Shown: one piece after another, positions 52,466 through 64,000 of the stretch
How positions within the stretch are numbered: position 1 is the stretch's first letter
Layout of the letters: each line of letters starts with the position of its first letter
From: Sclerurus mexicanus
Taxonomy: Eukaryota > Chordata > Aves > Passeriformes > Furnariidae
NCBI GenBank assembly: GCA_013396755.1
Contig: VWZF01006070.1
Location: 1-64,000, forward strand
DNA: 64,000 bases
Direction of reading: 5' to 3'
Notes under the pieces: model-generated
The model's input: only the letters and a program-made list of their open reading frames with translations
Told to the model about the DNA's origin: nothing
Database searches by the model: none
Position numbers and translations under genes: made by a program

Positions 52466-53329
52466 TGTCTCTCCCCTGCCCCAGCCAGCCCCCACAGTAT
52501 CTCTACCAATGTTTCTCCCACCTGTACAGCCAACCCTGCTGGCTTCCATCACCTCAGAGTATTTTTTTTATTTTCTGTCTCAGAGAAATTTGCAGGCAAC
52601 GATCCACCCTCCCTTCTCTGGGATGCACATAAAGCACTGCAAGCAGGCTGCTGGCACAGTCTGACAGCTGCCTCTCACACTAACTAGGACAGGCTCAGCA
52701 GTCTCAGGCACTCCCCATCTGCCCACAACCAGTTTTTGCCTCCTCTCTCCTATTCCTAATTACCTTCTGAACCAGTTCCTTTGCATTTCAGTACCTACCA
52801 CAGCAGGACTCTGGCCTAATATAGAGGTAATTGGGTGTTACTAGAGCATAACAACATGCTATTACAGACATTATTTTCTAAACTTGTCAGCCAGGCAACC
52901 CCAGAAGCTTGCTGCCATTAATGCCAGAGGCAGGTAGAGGAAACTCCGTACTTTGGTGAAAGAACAAACTACACAATCACCACACACCTGAAAAACTTGA
53001 AAATAAACTAAATTAAAACAACCCAGCAAATGAGTAATAAGAGAGCCTAGATGCAAATTAAATACATAGCACACATCCCAAGACTGCAAGGGTGCAGTTT
53101 TGAATTACTCTAAATTTATACTATCATTTTAATACCAGCCATGTTACAAGTGTACCATACTTCTATTGCACTCAGTGCCTTGCAGGCAGGATCGCTCACA
53201 TAAAGGGGTGAATTTCCTCAGATTTTTAAAATTTATCTAGAAAATGTTATGTACATGATATTTGAAGTAGGAATTAGAAATAGTACCACTGCCCACACCA
53301 CAATTAAGAGCATAGAACTCCTCATCAAT
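52466..53329. other. Non-coding DNA, no gene seen
   Basis: C-rich part up to about 52700 may be more decayed LINE sequence continuing from the CR1 fragment; the rest is AT-rich and unremarkable. Confidence 0.4.
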
Positions 53330-53397
53330 GTGAGAAATGCTCACACTTACCAATAAAATTCAGAAGGGGACAAAGTCTTCAAAGCAAAACTAAACTT

Positions 53398-53403
53398 TTT
53401 ATT
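53398..53403 (-). terminator. LTR polyadenylation signal AATAAA
   Basis: Minus-strand AATAAA about 75 bases after the TATA element, where the R region of an LTR is expected. Confidence 0.55.
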
Positions 53404-53470
53404 TAACAAATTCAGCCAAATTGGTATGTCCCTCTGGCCTGGGAGGCAGATACAGGCCAGCAAGAAACAG

Positions 53471-53484
53471 AGGGTTTTATGCCC
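53471..53484 (-). promoter_or_regulatory. TATA box of the 53-kb LTR
   Basis: Minus-strand GGGCATAAAACCCT in a GC-rich context, upstream of the AATAAA signal. Confidence 0.55.
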
Positions 53485-53660
53485 TACCCTGGCCACGGGC
53501 CCCTGCCTCCATTCCTAAGCACTAAGAAGCTCACAGCCTGGCCCGACCCACCTACCTGCCCGAGACCAGACCCCCCAAAGGGCACGAAAAACAGGTTAAA
53601 ACACCCCAAGTCCTAATTGCCAAAAACTCACTATCCCCTCCTCCCTCTTCTCCTCTTTAC

Positions 53661-56320
53661 CCATGGAATTCCTCTAGCTTCAGCAAAACCCCATCTCTAT
53701 TTCTAACATCAAAGACAAAGCTTATGCCCCAGGGACAAAACAGGAATCACAGAAGCATTCTACAGTTACTGTGTTCCCTCAGGAAAAATAAAACAAAAAA
53801 TTACATGTTTTGAGTCCAGACCACGCAGCTGAATCCAGACAAAACTGCCCAATGTAAAAACACTTTGTATAAATAAAAATATTTATAGAGCTGTTTTCTT
53901 CCAGCAGCCAAAGAAGCCCAGAAAGCAAGGCCTGTGCAGGGGCTGCAAGGTGCACAAGCATGGAAAAGAAAGATTGTTTTTCCACATAAAAGATGGCAAA
54001 GCTTGTTATGGGTGGCTTGGAAGAAAACACAAATAAGGAGGCAAACCTACCTTAACCTCACATTGCACAAGAATGAAGGTAAAAATTCACACAAAGCAGC
54101 CCAACAACAGCTTCAAATTCACACAAACAGCCCCAGCTCCTCTGCAGATTGCAGAGCCCCTGAAGGCGTTGTGTTTATACCTGCCCTTCAGCCCAGGTGC
54201 TCCTGGGCAGTGTAGTTCAAGTAGGCTAAGTGGAAAAGCCTGTGGATCTGAGTGAATTACAGAATGTGATTATACATGATTGTTTATTTGCATGCAAGAG
54301 AAGTCATTAATTACTTGGTGGCTTGTGTTATACAAGATTAAATCAAGTGTTTTCAGGTGAAAAGACCTAAATCTTTGGGTTATTGCAAGAAGCTAAATTT
54401 CTTCTACAAAGCCAAATCAACAGCACCTCAGGTAAAGGAGTTGAGATAAAGTTATCTTAGGAAATGGTTCCATAAACTTTGATGTGCTTATTTTTATATC
54501 TGAGAGGAAGTTCTAATATTTTATATTAAGGCTGCTAATATTTTTAACTAAAAGAGATATTGTTAAGCAATTTTTCTGTTTCTCTAGGAAGAAGCCTGCC
54601 AGGCACAATTGATTCCTGCTTTCCCAGTACCTCACAAGGATGTCATCTCCTTCATTTCAAACCAAATCCTTTCTAACATTTCAGAGGACAGAAATAAAAT
54701 CATCTACTCATTGTTTTAGCTATAATACTTTTGAATCATTTATAGATAGGAAGAGTAGGAGAAGTACAGAATATGACTGATCATATTAGCACAATACAGC
54801 CAGATAAAACATTTTCCAGAGGAAAGGCAGTTTAGTTGTATCTTTGTAAATTATACACTGAAAACTGAACAAGAAGTCACTTTGAAAATGTAAATATTTC
54901 TAATGAAAACACTGTGTATTACAGTAGCTTCTATTTTATTGCATGAATTTAATTTTTTTCCTGTAAAAGCAGATAATTATTTGACAGTTTATCAAAATTC
55001 CCATTAGACTAGAAGGTTCACTGAGGTATAGGCCTGAGGAGCATGAATTCAGGTCTCATCTATCCAGTTCACTGGTCTTTCAGAGGCAGTGATGGATGGA
55101 GCTTCATGGTGAAAGTCAGAAGCCAAGTTCTGTCCTAGATTTTCCCAAGTGATTCCAGCCAAGACACTTGTCCTGTTAAAATACTATGGTCTTCACAATA
55201 TAACAATAGATTTCTATGGTTTTAAAAATCTACAAGACATAAAAATCTGCCAGGTTTAGTGAGATCACAAAATAAAAGGAACCTGGCACTTGTTCTAGCA
55301 TTAAAGAATTAGTGAATTGCCCAAATAGTTACATATAATTACTCACTCCAGTTAACAAAACACACAAACTCTCACAAACAAATCCACAACTCTCAGTCCA
55401 AATTTGTCTACCTCCATGTGACTTTGTAGTCTGACACCCACAGTAGTAATAAAAATTTCCCAGTATATGCCTACTAAAGACCTTACTGGGAGGTGAGCAT
55501 GTCCCTGGGTATGGGAATAATCCTTTGCTCTTCCAGTGCAGCCATACAGATTTAATGAAATGGAACATTTAAAGTTCAATAGGCTCATCAGATGAGGCAA
55601 ATTTCACCCTTTGCCTCTCTACAGTATTCCCTGATTTTATCATTAGTGGAAAGGCTCCCACCAGGAAAGAAGGAAAAGTGGGTGTGAGTGAGAATGTACT
55701 ATACACATACAGGAAGAAGTGGGTGTGAAAAAAATGAGCCAAATAACTGAAACGAGACAAGGAGAACACTGCCATTCATAGGCTATTGTGCCCCTCTGCT
55801 CCCTAATAGCATCAATGCTGATGGTCACTGGAGTGTAGAGGGTGGAAATATTTACATATTAAGAAAACCCTTTCTACCACTGGGTCAGACACCTGAGAGA
55901 GGAATAACACAAGAGCAACTTGATGAGTTCTGTGGGAAAGTTAAAGCATTGACTTTTAAATGGACTTTTAGACCAAAGTGACTGTTCTTTCTTTTCGTTC
56001 TCTCTCTTCTTAAGCTGCTTGCTGGGAAGTCACAGTTTCCTCACCCTCATCCTGGACCCCACTTGCAAAGTGGATTCTGGCAGGGAAAAAATGTGTTCTG
56101 CTCCTCTTTGGACAAGGCTGCTGTGTGTGTGTACCTGGTACAGCCACCAAAGCAAGCTGTATTGGAGTGTCACATCTTAGCCAGGCCCTCCTCAGCACAC
56201 TGACACTGGGAAATAGTCTGTGCAACACTCTGCTTTCTCTTGTAATAGGAAAAAACAGAAGCCAAACTTAGTAAGTCACCAAGAAAAGTGCATCCAAAAT
56301 TGATATTCAACCTTTCAGAG
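53661..56320. other. Non-coding DNA, no gene seen
   Basis: AT-rich sequence with short unsupported frames. The part at 54270-54360 has ATTTGCATGCAAG and TTAATTAC motifs that could belong to a regulatory element. No repeat recognised. Confidence 0.5.
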
Positions 56321-56436
56321 ACATTTTACATCCAAGGAGGTCTTTTCTAATCGCCTCTGATACTTCTTATTTTCTGAAACATTTTATGTCCAAGGAGGTA
56401 TTTTCTAATCACTCCTGATACTTCTTATTTTCCAGA
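56321..56436. repeat. Two-copy 58-bp tandem duplication
   Basis: Copy 1 at 56321-56378 and copy 2 at 56379-56436 share ACATTTTA, TCCAAGGAGGT, TTTTCTAATC, CTGATACTTCTTATTTTC in order, with a handful of substitutions. The divergence shows a duplication that is old rather than an assembly slip. Confidence 0.85.
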
Positions 56437-59400
56437 CATCCTAGACACTGCCATGAGGAAACGGGTAATTGATTGAGGCCTCGAGATTTAATGTATTCAC
56501 TGAACCTTGGTCTACTAACAGCTCATATTCATCTCAATAAGAATTGAATCAGCAGGTCACACCATGCCAGCACGATAATTACAGGCAGAATGTATGAGAT
56601 TTTTGAAATCCACTGGTTTTGTGTAGCTTTATTTTATATCAAGCATGAATGACAAGGAAGGTCCAAAAGGTTATAGCAAATGCTTAATACAAGAAATGGA
56701 CAGGAGAATGCTGTGATATTCAGAACCAATCCTGCTATCTTTTGGGAAGCAAAACACAGTTATTTTCAGATGATACATTGTTTTTTCAAAGGGTTTGGTT
56801 GTTTTTTTCATATAACAACTGTGAGATTTGGCCCTATTCACATCTGAACCTAGAGGCACTTCATTACAATTTACAGTGAAACTCAGAGAGCAAATATGCA
56901 TTTAAAAGTATTTATAAAAGCAATCACTTCTACAGTCCACAATTTCCACACTTCAATTTGGATCTTATTTCTTCACATTTTGTTATTTACTCAGTAATTT
57001 CTGCTTATCCAAGAGTGCACTGCTCAGATGTAATATCTTGCTTGCAGCAAGGCCCTGCTTCTTACCCAATTTTTCACAGCTAAGTTCACTGGAGTAGAAG
57101 AAGGTCAATAAGCAACCCTCTCTTGAGTTTTAATATATAATACAATTATTTTATGCATTTTTTTACTTGACAATATGAAGGGTTGATAAATTGAGAGTTA
57201 AATAGACACACTGGAAACAGATGTTGGAGGCAAACCCTTCTGGCTCCCTGGTCTCTGGGTCCTGGCCATGAGCCAAATTACAAAACTCATGTTCTTCCAT
57301 ACCAAGAACAGTTCCTTTAGAAAGCACTAACATCCACCAACTACATCTCAAGCCTAATGACTCTAACAGATCTGTTCCTGTGTCAGAGTTAGGTACCTAC
57401 ATGGCTTTGCTGAATCACAGCTTTGCAGCAGTTCTTGTGGAGCTGCTGCTAAGTGCTGATATTTCCACTGTGCATATTGATAATGTACAGCCACAGCTGA
57501 TGGCAGGAATCCCACATCCACTATATCACCTGAGTCTGCAGCCACATGAGTGATGAAAAAAATCCTCTTCCATTTGTTCTCCTAAATGGAGAGACCATCA
57601 TATGAGCCGCTTGCTGTGTCTGAAAAAATGAAAACAATAAATTATTATGTTGATATATAATATCAACATATAATTTAAGTGAAATTTCTCTACAGACAAA
57701 ACAAACACATGCTGCATTATGGCTGTTTTGGATGCTTCATTCAAGTGTCTGAGTAATTGACAATGTCTGCTGAAAGAACAATGTAGGGGCAACTTCAACT
57801 TGTTTGGAAATTTGGTAAACATGCACCCCTCATATACCTTGAAAATATACCTTATAAAGGTATAAAGTTCTCCTCCAGAAGATTTTGTATATAATAAAAA
57901 ATAAGCTTCAGAAATAATTTCTCTGAAACTCTTCCTGGCTGTCATGTAATAGCTGAAAGGAACTTCCTGTGTTGCTCCAGTATCATAAGAAACTCCGATG
58001 AGAAAGCAATCAGCCAGATTCTCCTCTGGAAGAAGTTTTCTGCTAGCATTTAATTAAAAACTACACTAAATGCTGATAAATTATTTTCAGAAGGGGAAAT
58101 TTCAGGCCATTATGGTGCAGCTTGCTGTTTGAAATATTCAGGATGCAAATACAGTTAACTTGGTATCAATAGTCTGGCACAGTTAATCACTGTCAAAGTA
58201 ACTGAAGTGTTATTAAAATTACCATCATAACACTTAGGACTCACAGTTAGGCTTTACAAGTCCTGGGTATTAGACATTAGAAAGACAGAACAGAAAGACA
58301 GTACCTACTGTGAAAAGCTTACATACTAGTTTGTTATATGAGACAACAGAAGAAAGGATAGAAACAAGCAGGAGAAAACACACACTGACAGAGTGCAAAG
58401 CTTATAGCAGAATGCTCTGCAGAGACCCCAGGCTTGTTGCTAAGTTCAACCAGAAAATAGCAAAATGTAAATAAGGTCCTACTGCTTGAGCACCTACATT
58501 AGTCTACACTTGTGCAGACTGAATGGATGTATTTTGGTCAGTAGAAGCCAAGGCTCCAGCAGAAACTAACCATTCCCATTCCCTGCAGGAAGAAAGGACC
58601 TCACTCCTAAATTGAAACCCATCTAAACTGCTGCCAGCAGTTCAAACTCAGCCCACCTTCCTTTGATGCAATTCTAGCTCATGCCCTTGGATGCCACCAG
58701 TGAGTGAATCAAATTATTATGATTTGTTGCCATAATTTCTTTTTCTGAGGTATTTTAAACAGTTTTAATCCTAAAGCTTGTTCATACCTTCCTTACATTG
58801 CAATTTTGGGATGTCTACTCTAAAATTGTCATGCGGTGGAGTACTACAGTGTATGCTGTTGATGAAAGATAAACAAACTCCATGTGTGGTTCAAAAGTTC
58901 AGCTACAATTTGATGGCTTTGGAATAGAAAGTGATAAAAGAGCAGAGAAAAAGAAGGGAGAAAATATAGGATGAAAAATGCAGTTGAGAAGAGGAAGGAG
59001 AAAGTTGTAAATGAGCATGGAAGCAATTTAATTACCATATACAGCACACTTGTCAAATGCTACATTTCCCTGCTTTGATGCCTAATCTGCAGAGGAAAGC
59101 TGTTTGCTGTTCCTTCTGAGGCAGTTTGGTTTAGCTTTATTGATTCAGCAGATACCACTGGATCCTCTGCTCTTGCCTTCTACCAAACGTAGCCCAAAGA
59201 ATTTCACCAGTGGATTCCTGCGTGGAGCTCAATAACATTTTGTTGAACTGGGGCATGTTAAAAAATGTGCTTTATTTCCCATTTGAATTTGCCAACCTTT
59301 GTTCTGACAGTCACAGGTTTGTACCCTGATGACAGCTCATCTATCAGTTCAGCATTAGACAATTCATATGTGCCAACAACTCTGTCTTTGGAAAGGCTTT

Positions 59401-61004
59401 ATAGGGGGCGAGAAAAACAACTTTTAATAAAAGCTCCTCAACAAGATAAACAGCATTCAATAAAATCTTCTCGGTAACTAAAGCATGAATCAGAAACTAC
59501 AGGGAGAAACAATACAAGGATCAATCAGTAATAACTCTAGAATCTAGAGTGACAGGTTTGAGTGTGTATAGCCTGGCTGCTGATGATGCAAAACTAGAAC
59601 ACCCTCTCAATGATTTTTTAATGATTCAGTGGTTCTACGTTGGACTATGCAAATCATGCCTAAAATGGAAGGAATTAAGTGTCCAAAAGTTGTCCATCTT
59701 TATCACCCAAAGTCATGTAGCAAAAAGTTACCATAGTTACTTCTCAATGACATCAAAAGGAAGTTTTAGAGTTGAGCACTGTTGTTACTTTTAACTGCTC
59801 TCCAATATTTATTGCTATTCCCAAATATTCAATCACCACTACATCACCACCAGCTACCCATAGCAGAGTAGTGCCAGGAGCAGGGAAGGACCCACTTCCC
59901 TGTAACACCGATCTGTGAAACTCATATGTCTGAGCAAAACAGCTGTGTAATCTTGGTATAATGTTAACCTACTGATGGCAAAAGGGCTGAGGAACACATT
60001 ATTGCTAAAGGTGGCTTTGCAGAACCTAAAGTTTTGACTGAAATGGACAGTCTTCAGGGACACAGATGGCTGTTTCATGTATGTGCACCTTCTGCCAAAT
60101 TCCAAAGAGGGAAGTAAACAGAAAACTATCCAAAAAAATAACTAAAATGGCATTTTTTTTTCCTAATATTAAGTGTGCAAGGTCACAGTAATACTGGCCA
60201 GAGGAAACCTATATCAAGGCAACAGAATCTTGTCCATACTCTCCAGTGTCTCAGCATCTTGATTTTCCCAGTTCCCTGTTAATATGTATGCTATGTCCTT
60301 TCCTGAAACCCAAGCCAAATTCCATGCATCCATCTATTTAACTCACTTGCAAGCTCCCCTTCTTTTACTATAGACATGTGTATATGCGTATACATATCTA
60401 TATACAGTATGCATGTGTGTATGTACTACTTTAATTGTAGCCAACACATTTCATCACAAAAAATGATTGCTTGCTTTCTGTATCTTACACACACTCCCTT
60501 ATCTTCTCTCCACTTGAGTTTAATTTCAAGTCCACTTTTTCTGGCTACCATTGTTTTCTATTGCATGGGAGGACACGTGTGAGGAAAACAGGACTAGTTT
60601 GTTGCTGGAATCATATCACAATCTGACCCAATGACAACTGAAATTTCCTACGTATTCCCCAAGTCTGACATTCTTAATCTGAGAGATGTAAATGAACACA
60701 TGAGATCAAACAACATTCTTTGACCTTGCATGGAGAGCAGACAGAAGCGATTTACAGCCAAAACAGTTTGCTTTTTGCTCTGTGTATCAGGCATGAAATT
60801 AAAAATCATCAGAGCCATGTGTTAAGAACTAAGTTCAAATTCTCTTGCATGCATCTACAACTTTGTCTATGAGAGACTGGCAGGTAGATTGCTGAGCACT
60901 GGAAGGGCTTGAATCAATATATGCTTCTGACTGACAGATGATCAACCACCATAAAAGAAACTTCCCTGCCTGACCATCCAGGAGCCACTCTGGCAGTCAC
61001 ACTC
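56437..61004. other. Non-coding DNA, no gene seen
   Basis: No supported gene. Contains an AT-rich hairpin (57639-57676), a purine-rich tract (about 58921-59010) and a short TA/TG-rich stretch at about 60374-60424. Confidence 0.5.
57639..57676. repeat. AT-rich inverted repeat (hairpin)
   Basis: Arms at 57646-57656 and 57660-57670 are perfectly complementary (TATGTTGATAT with ATATCAACATA) around a 3-base loop, and pairing continues outward with one bulged T to 57639 and 57676. It would form a strong foldback. It may be chance or the relic of a small palindromic element. Confidence 0.7.
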
Positions 61005-61110
61005 TCAACACCAAAGCTCAGACCAAGGTCCCTTTTCCAGATACAAATACAACACTCACACAGTCAGACAAGGTTTCCCATAGCAGAACCTCAGACAATC
61101 CTTAAAATAA

Positions 61111-61116
61111 TTTAAT
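61111..61116 (-). terminator. LTR polyadenylation signal ATTAAA
   Basis: Minus-strand ATTAAA about 75 bases downstream of the TATA box, as expected in the R region. Confidence 0.45.
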
Positions 61117-61188
61117 CAAGGGGCAATAACAAAATAACAGCTCAAGCTTGGTGCCTCCAGGGAGGGACCCCAAAGAAAGAAACCTCTG

Positions 61189-61200
61189 GTCTTTTATACC
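61189..61200 (-). promoter_or_regulatory. LTR TATA box, copy 1
   Basis: Minus-strand GGTATAAAAGAC, the copy nearer the ATTAAA signal and therefore the one in normal LTR context. Confidence 0.55.
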
Positions 61201-61446
61201 CTCACAGTGTAAGCGCAGGAAAGTCTGGGGTCACTGGCTCCTGCCGTGTGTGTCCAGTCACACAAGTGGCACCACAGGTCCTGTGCCCTTTGTTATGCAA
61301 AGGTCAGTGCCAGCTCCCAGCTTTTCCCTGGGCTTCTGTCACCCAGAGCTCAACCTGCAGCTGGCACTCTAGCTGCCCATCACGCTGCCTGCACTGAACA
61401 TATTCNTGGTGCCTCCAGGGAGGGACCCCAAAGAAAGAAACCTCTG

Positions 61447-61458
61447 GTCTTTTATACC
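61447..61458 (-). promoter_or_regulatory. LTR TATA box, copy 2
   Basis: Identical element inside the second 257-base copy, 258 bases away from the first. It is real only if the duplication is real. Confidence 0.4.
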
Positions 61459-61671
61459 CTCACAGTGTAAGCGCAGGAAAGTCTGGGGTCACTGGCTCCT
61501 GCCGTGTGTGTCCAGTCACACAAGTGGCACCACAGGTCCTGTGCCCTTTGTTATGCAAAGGTCAGTGCCAGCTCCCAGCTTTTCCCTGGGCTTCTGTCAC
61601 CCAGAGCTCAACCTGCAGCTGGCACTCTAGCTGCCCATCACGCTGCCTGCACTGAACATATTCCTCAACAC

Positions 61672-64000
61672 CACACAGTACAAAACTATACAAAGAGCCT
61701 CCTGGATGCTGTACTGTAGCAGCTAAGTGGCTACCCAGGTTAGCGTGGAAAAACAAAATGGAAAAGTCAAATGTCAAAAACTGTAAATGAGCCAATTGCT
61801 GCTGTCTCTTCTGCAGAAACCCTCTCCAGAAGGTGTGTTATACTATACAGGACATGTGCTGGATTGCAAGCAAACTGCTGACTGTTCATTTGGGAAACAC
61901 CAAAGCGGGATGAATGGCCATCATACAGCAATTCAGCTGCTGCTCAGAGCCCTTGTCAGCCTGTGCAGGCTCACCCAAATTCCATCACAGATAAGCTGCC
62001 TTCCAGGGAGATTCACAATGAACTCCACACCAGTCATGTCAGAGGAAGAGGCAGTGGTGGAAAGCCAAGGCTGATGAATGGCAGGGAAATGCTGACAAGC
62101 ACCTATATGTGCTTGTTTTATGATGGACTCCAGAGGGTTTATTGGCCAAGACGGAATATAACAATGCTGATCATAGCCAAGCAGCAAAATGCACTGATCC
62201 CAGACTGCCAAGGCAAAAGAGCCCAACACTTTCAGTATTTAACAAAAGCACAACCAAAGCACAACCTCAGTAGGAATGTGTTGGGCTCACTTTTCAGGAG
62301 ATTTGGTTGAGCTACCAGTAAAAGCCAAATTAGTAATACAGTAGCATCAGTGCAAGATGGTCAATGGCATGATTTCTTGAAACACAGTATGTGACCTGCC
62401 AGATCTGCCTAAATGATTGCATCATCCTTTTTTTGTCAGATTTGGGATGCAGGCATCACTCCATAGTATTTCAAAGATACGTATATCATCCAGAGATGAA
62501 AGGAGGAAACCTCACAGAGAGCAATTCTACGACTAGCTTTCACTAGCTAGTGTGTCAGATTCTCCCCAGTCGTTTGTCCTCCCATCTGACAAAGAGGAAA
62601 GTTCTGGACTGCACAGTAGCTCTAAGGAAACCACAAAACATTTTAAACATTTTGCAGATCAGCAAATGAAGAATAAGCATTCAATTTTTATTTAACCTAA
62701 AATGAGAAGCTCAGCTGCTCTTCTATGAATATGCAAGTTTCAATCAGCTTTAAGATAACTCTAGCAATGAGATGTACAGCACAGCAGAAAATATGTCTCA
62801 CCTTCCTGTGACAAGCAAGGAAAAACAAGGATGTATCATTTAGGCCCTATCCTATTTGTATTATTTTATATGGCAGACCTGACCAAAGTAACTTAAACCT
62901 TATTGTGAATATCAGGATTTGCTTTTGAAAATAACTACGTTACTGTCATAACTATCAGTTAACACAATGCTCAGCTGGTGAACTGATGCTCAGTACTTGC
63001 CACAGCAATCCTTTTTCACCATTCCTACATGCAGCCCTAAACATCTGCCTGAGTGACTGTTCACTTTTCTTGTGAGAGTTTTGAACAACTGTGCCAGTTC
63101 TGAAAGTCTGTTACATCCAGAACAAGTTTTCCACTAGACTGAAGGTGTACAGATCTGTTTTGCCTACTGCATTGTAAGTCATGATGTTGTCTTAGAGCCA
63201 AATTTATCAACTGGAGAAATTCTACTCCTGCTCAATGAATATTCAGATACTTCTCTGAATACAATGGTAAGACTAAGGGCTGGTTTCTTGCAACATGTTG
63301 GTTCCATACGCACAAAAGCACTAATAATGAAGGCAAGTGAATGCCTTACTACCTCCTTAATAGATCATATTTAGCATGGAGGGAGGAAGCCTCTTTGCAC
63401 CAAAAAATATAGCAAATACACCCAAAAGGCCAGGGTGAGTGCCCCTTACTAGCGATCCCTCTCAGTATCTCAACTGCAAACAGGCAGCAAATCTCCCTCA
63501 TACTATTCATTAACAGTGTAATTAACGTTAACAAGCCCTGAGGTCTGGGTGGCAGATGGGCTCCCTGCACACGGGGATGGGCTCTGCAAGGAAAAACTTT
63601 ATGCTCTTTTTGTAAGTCTTCATCCAGAACCATTTGCTTCCCCACAGCAGTTAAAATGTCATCTTGTGTTACTGTCCTTTATTTTCAGCTCTACACCCCC
63701 TTATTACATCCCCATCCACCCGTATTGCTATGGCTGGCACTTTAATAAGAATTAAACCTACTCACACTTTTCTGATGTTAACTTTAATTTCAGTTTTTCA
63801 GAACAGGTGTCATGAGGAATTAGTATCATTGCATTTAGCAATTCAATTAATGAAAGTATATTAAAATTACAGTAGTAATGAGTAAAAAAACTCCTTAAAC
63901 CTTTAGCAGAGTTAGAACTCCCAAATTTCAGTAAAAATATGCAACCCTAATGAATTAATCTTAACTCTGGAGCCTGAGAACAAAATTTTAATTCTTTACC
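61672..64000. other. Non-coding DNA, no gene seen
   Basis: Overlapping short frames on both strands at 61790-62310 (up to 115 codons) have no recognisable domain. The remainder is AT-rich and unremarkable up to the window edge. Confidence 0.5.

Larger units (their letters stand above)
53330..53660 (-). mobile_element. Solo ERV LTR, minus strand
   Basis: On the minus strand there is a GC-rich U3-like stretch, then a TATA element GGGCATAAAACCCT (53471-53484), then AATAAA (53398-53403) about 75 bases on, then a U5-like stretch ending near TGTGAGCATTTCTCACA at about 53331. This order and spacing are those of a retroviral LTR. No primer binding site or retroviral gene is evident next to it, so it is called solo. 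The U3 start is uncertain and might lie further right than 53660. Confidence 0.6.
61149..61663. repeat. Exact 257-bp tandem duplication joined by an N
   Basis: Copy 1 (61149-61405) and copy 2 (61407-61663) are identical as far as I can read, starting TGGTGCCTCCAGG and ending GAACATATTC. The single ambiguous base N is at 61406, precisely between them, and I noticed no other N in the window. Perfect identity in otherwise diverged DNA and the N at the join make a mis-assembly likely; a recent true duplication of the LTR promoter is the alternative. Confidence 0.9.
61005..61671 (-). mobile_element. ERV LTR, minus strand, with duplicated U3/promoter
   Basis: On the minus strand the element appears to start TGTTGAGG at 61671, continue through a G/C-rich U3, reach a TATA box GGTATAAAAGAC, and have an ATTAAA signal (61111-61116) about 75 bases further, followed by U5-like sequence. 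The order fits a retroviral LTR. The 3' end is not defined; the region down to about 61005 is included provisionally. The U3-TATA part is present twice (see the tandem repeat). No retroviral coding sequence is seen on either side. Confidence 0.55.

Noticed and set aside
61148..61719. Two sets of near-identical 71-74-codon frames, suggesting a duplicated small gene
   Set aside because: They arise only from the exact 257-base duplication within an LTR and are not genes.

Overview
The window reads as the left end of a bird chromosome or scaffold. It opens with about 720 bases of degenerate telomere-like sequence on the C-rich strand (CCCTAA variants), the orientation expected at the left end of a vertebrate chromosome. 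The rest is AT-rich, intron-like or intergenic DNA. The bird call rests on two CR1-type LINE 3' fragments, a CR1/L2-clade reverse transcriptase relic, and a long terminal repeat (42992-43275) that I recognise from memory as a family common in Neoaves genomes. A passerine is plausible but not proven.

I find no protein-coding gene I can defend. The longest open frame is 192 codons; none has a recognisable domain, and the few frames with family resemblance are decayed transposon pieces. I see no rRNA, tRNA, CRISPR array or bacterial-type operon. The window is therefore either a subtelomeric gene desert or part of a very large intron. Some AT-rich stretches (best at about 12.56-12.94 kb) have clustered TAATTA homeodomain-type cores and look like conserved non-coding elements, but this needs alignment to other birds.

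Layout: 1-722 degenerate subtelomeric satellite; 723-9060 unique AT-rich DNA; 9061-9490 decayed CR1-like reverse transcriptase; 9491-42991 mostly unique AT-rich DNA with candidate regulatory elements and few recognisable repeats; 42992-43275 truncated LTR on the minus strand; 43651-43870 a second LINE reverse transcriptase relic of a different type; 50592-50720 CR1 3' fragment, plus strand; 51682-52261 a truncated endogenous retrovirus on the minus strand with LTR, primer binding site and 5' leader; 52375-52465 CR1 3' fragment, minus strand; 53330-53660 another minus-strand LTR; 56321-56436 a 58-bp tandem duplication; 57639-57676 an AT-rich hairpin; 61005-61671 a fourth minus-strand LTR whose U3/promoter part is present twice, as identical 257-base copies separated by the only N in the window.

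The strongest leads are the subtelomeric satellite, the exact duplication around the N (assembly artefact or LTR promoter duplication), and the CpG-rich retroviral LTR with its primer binding site. I did not find a new coding system.
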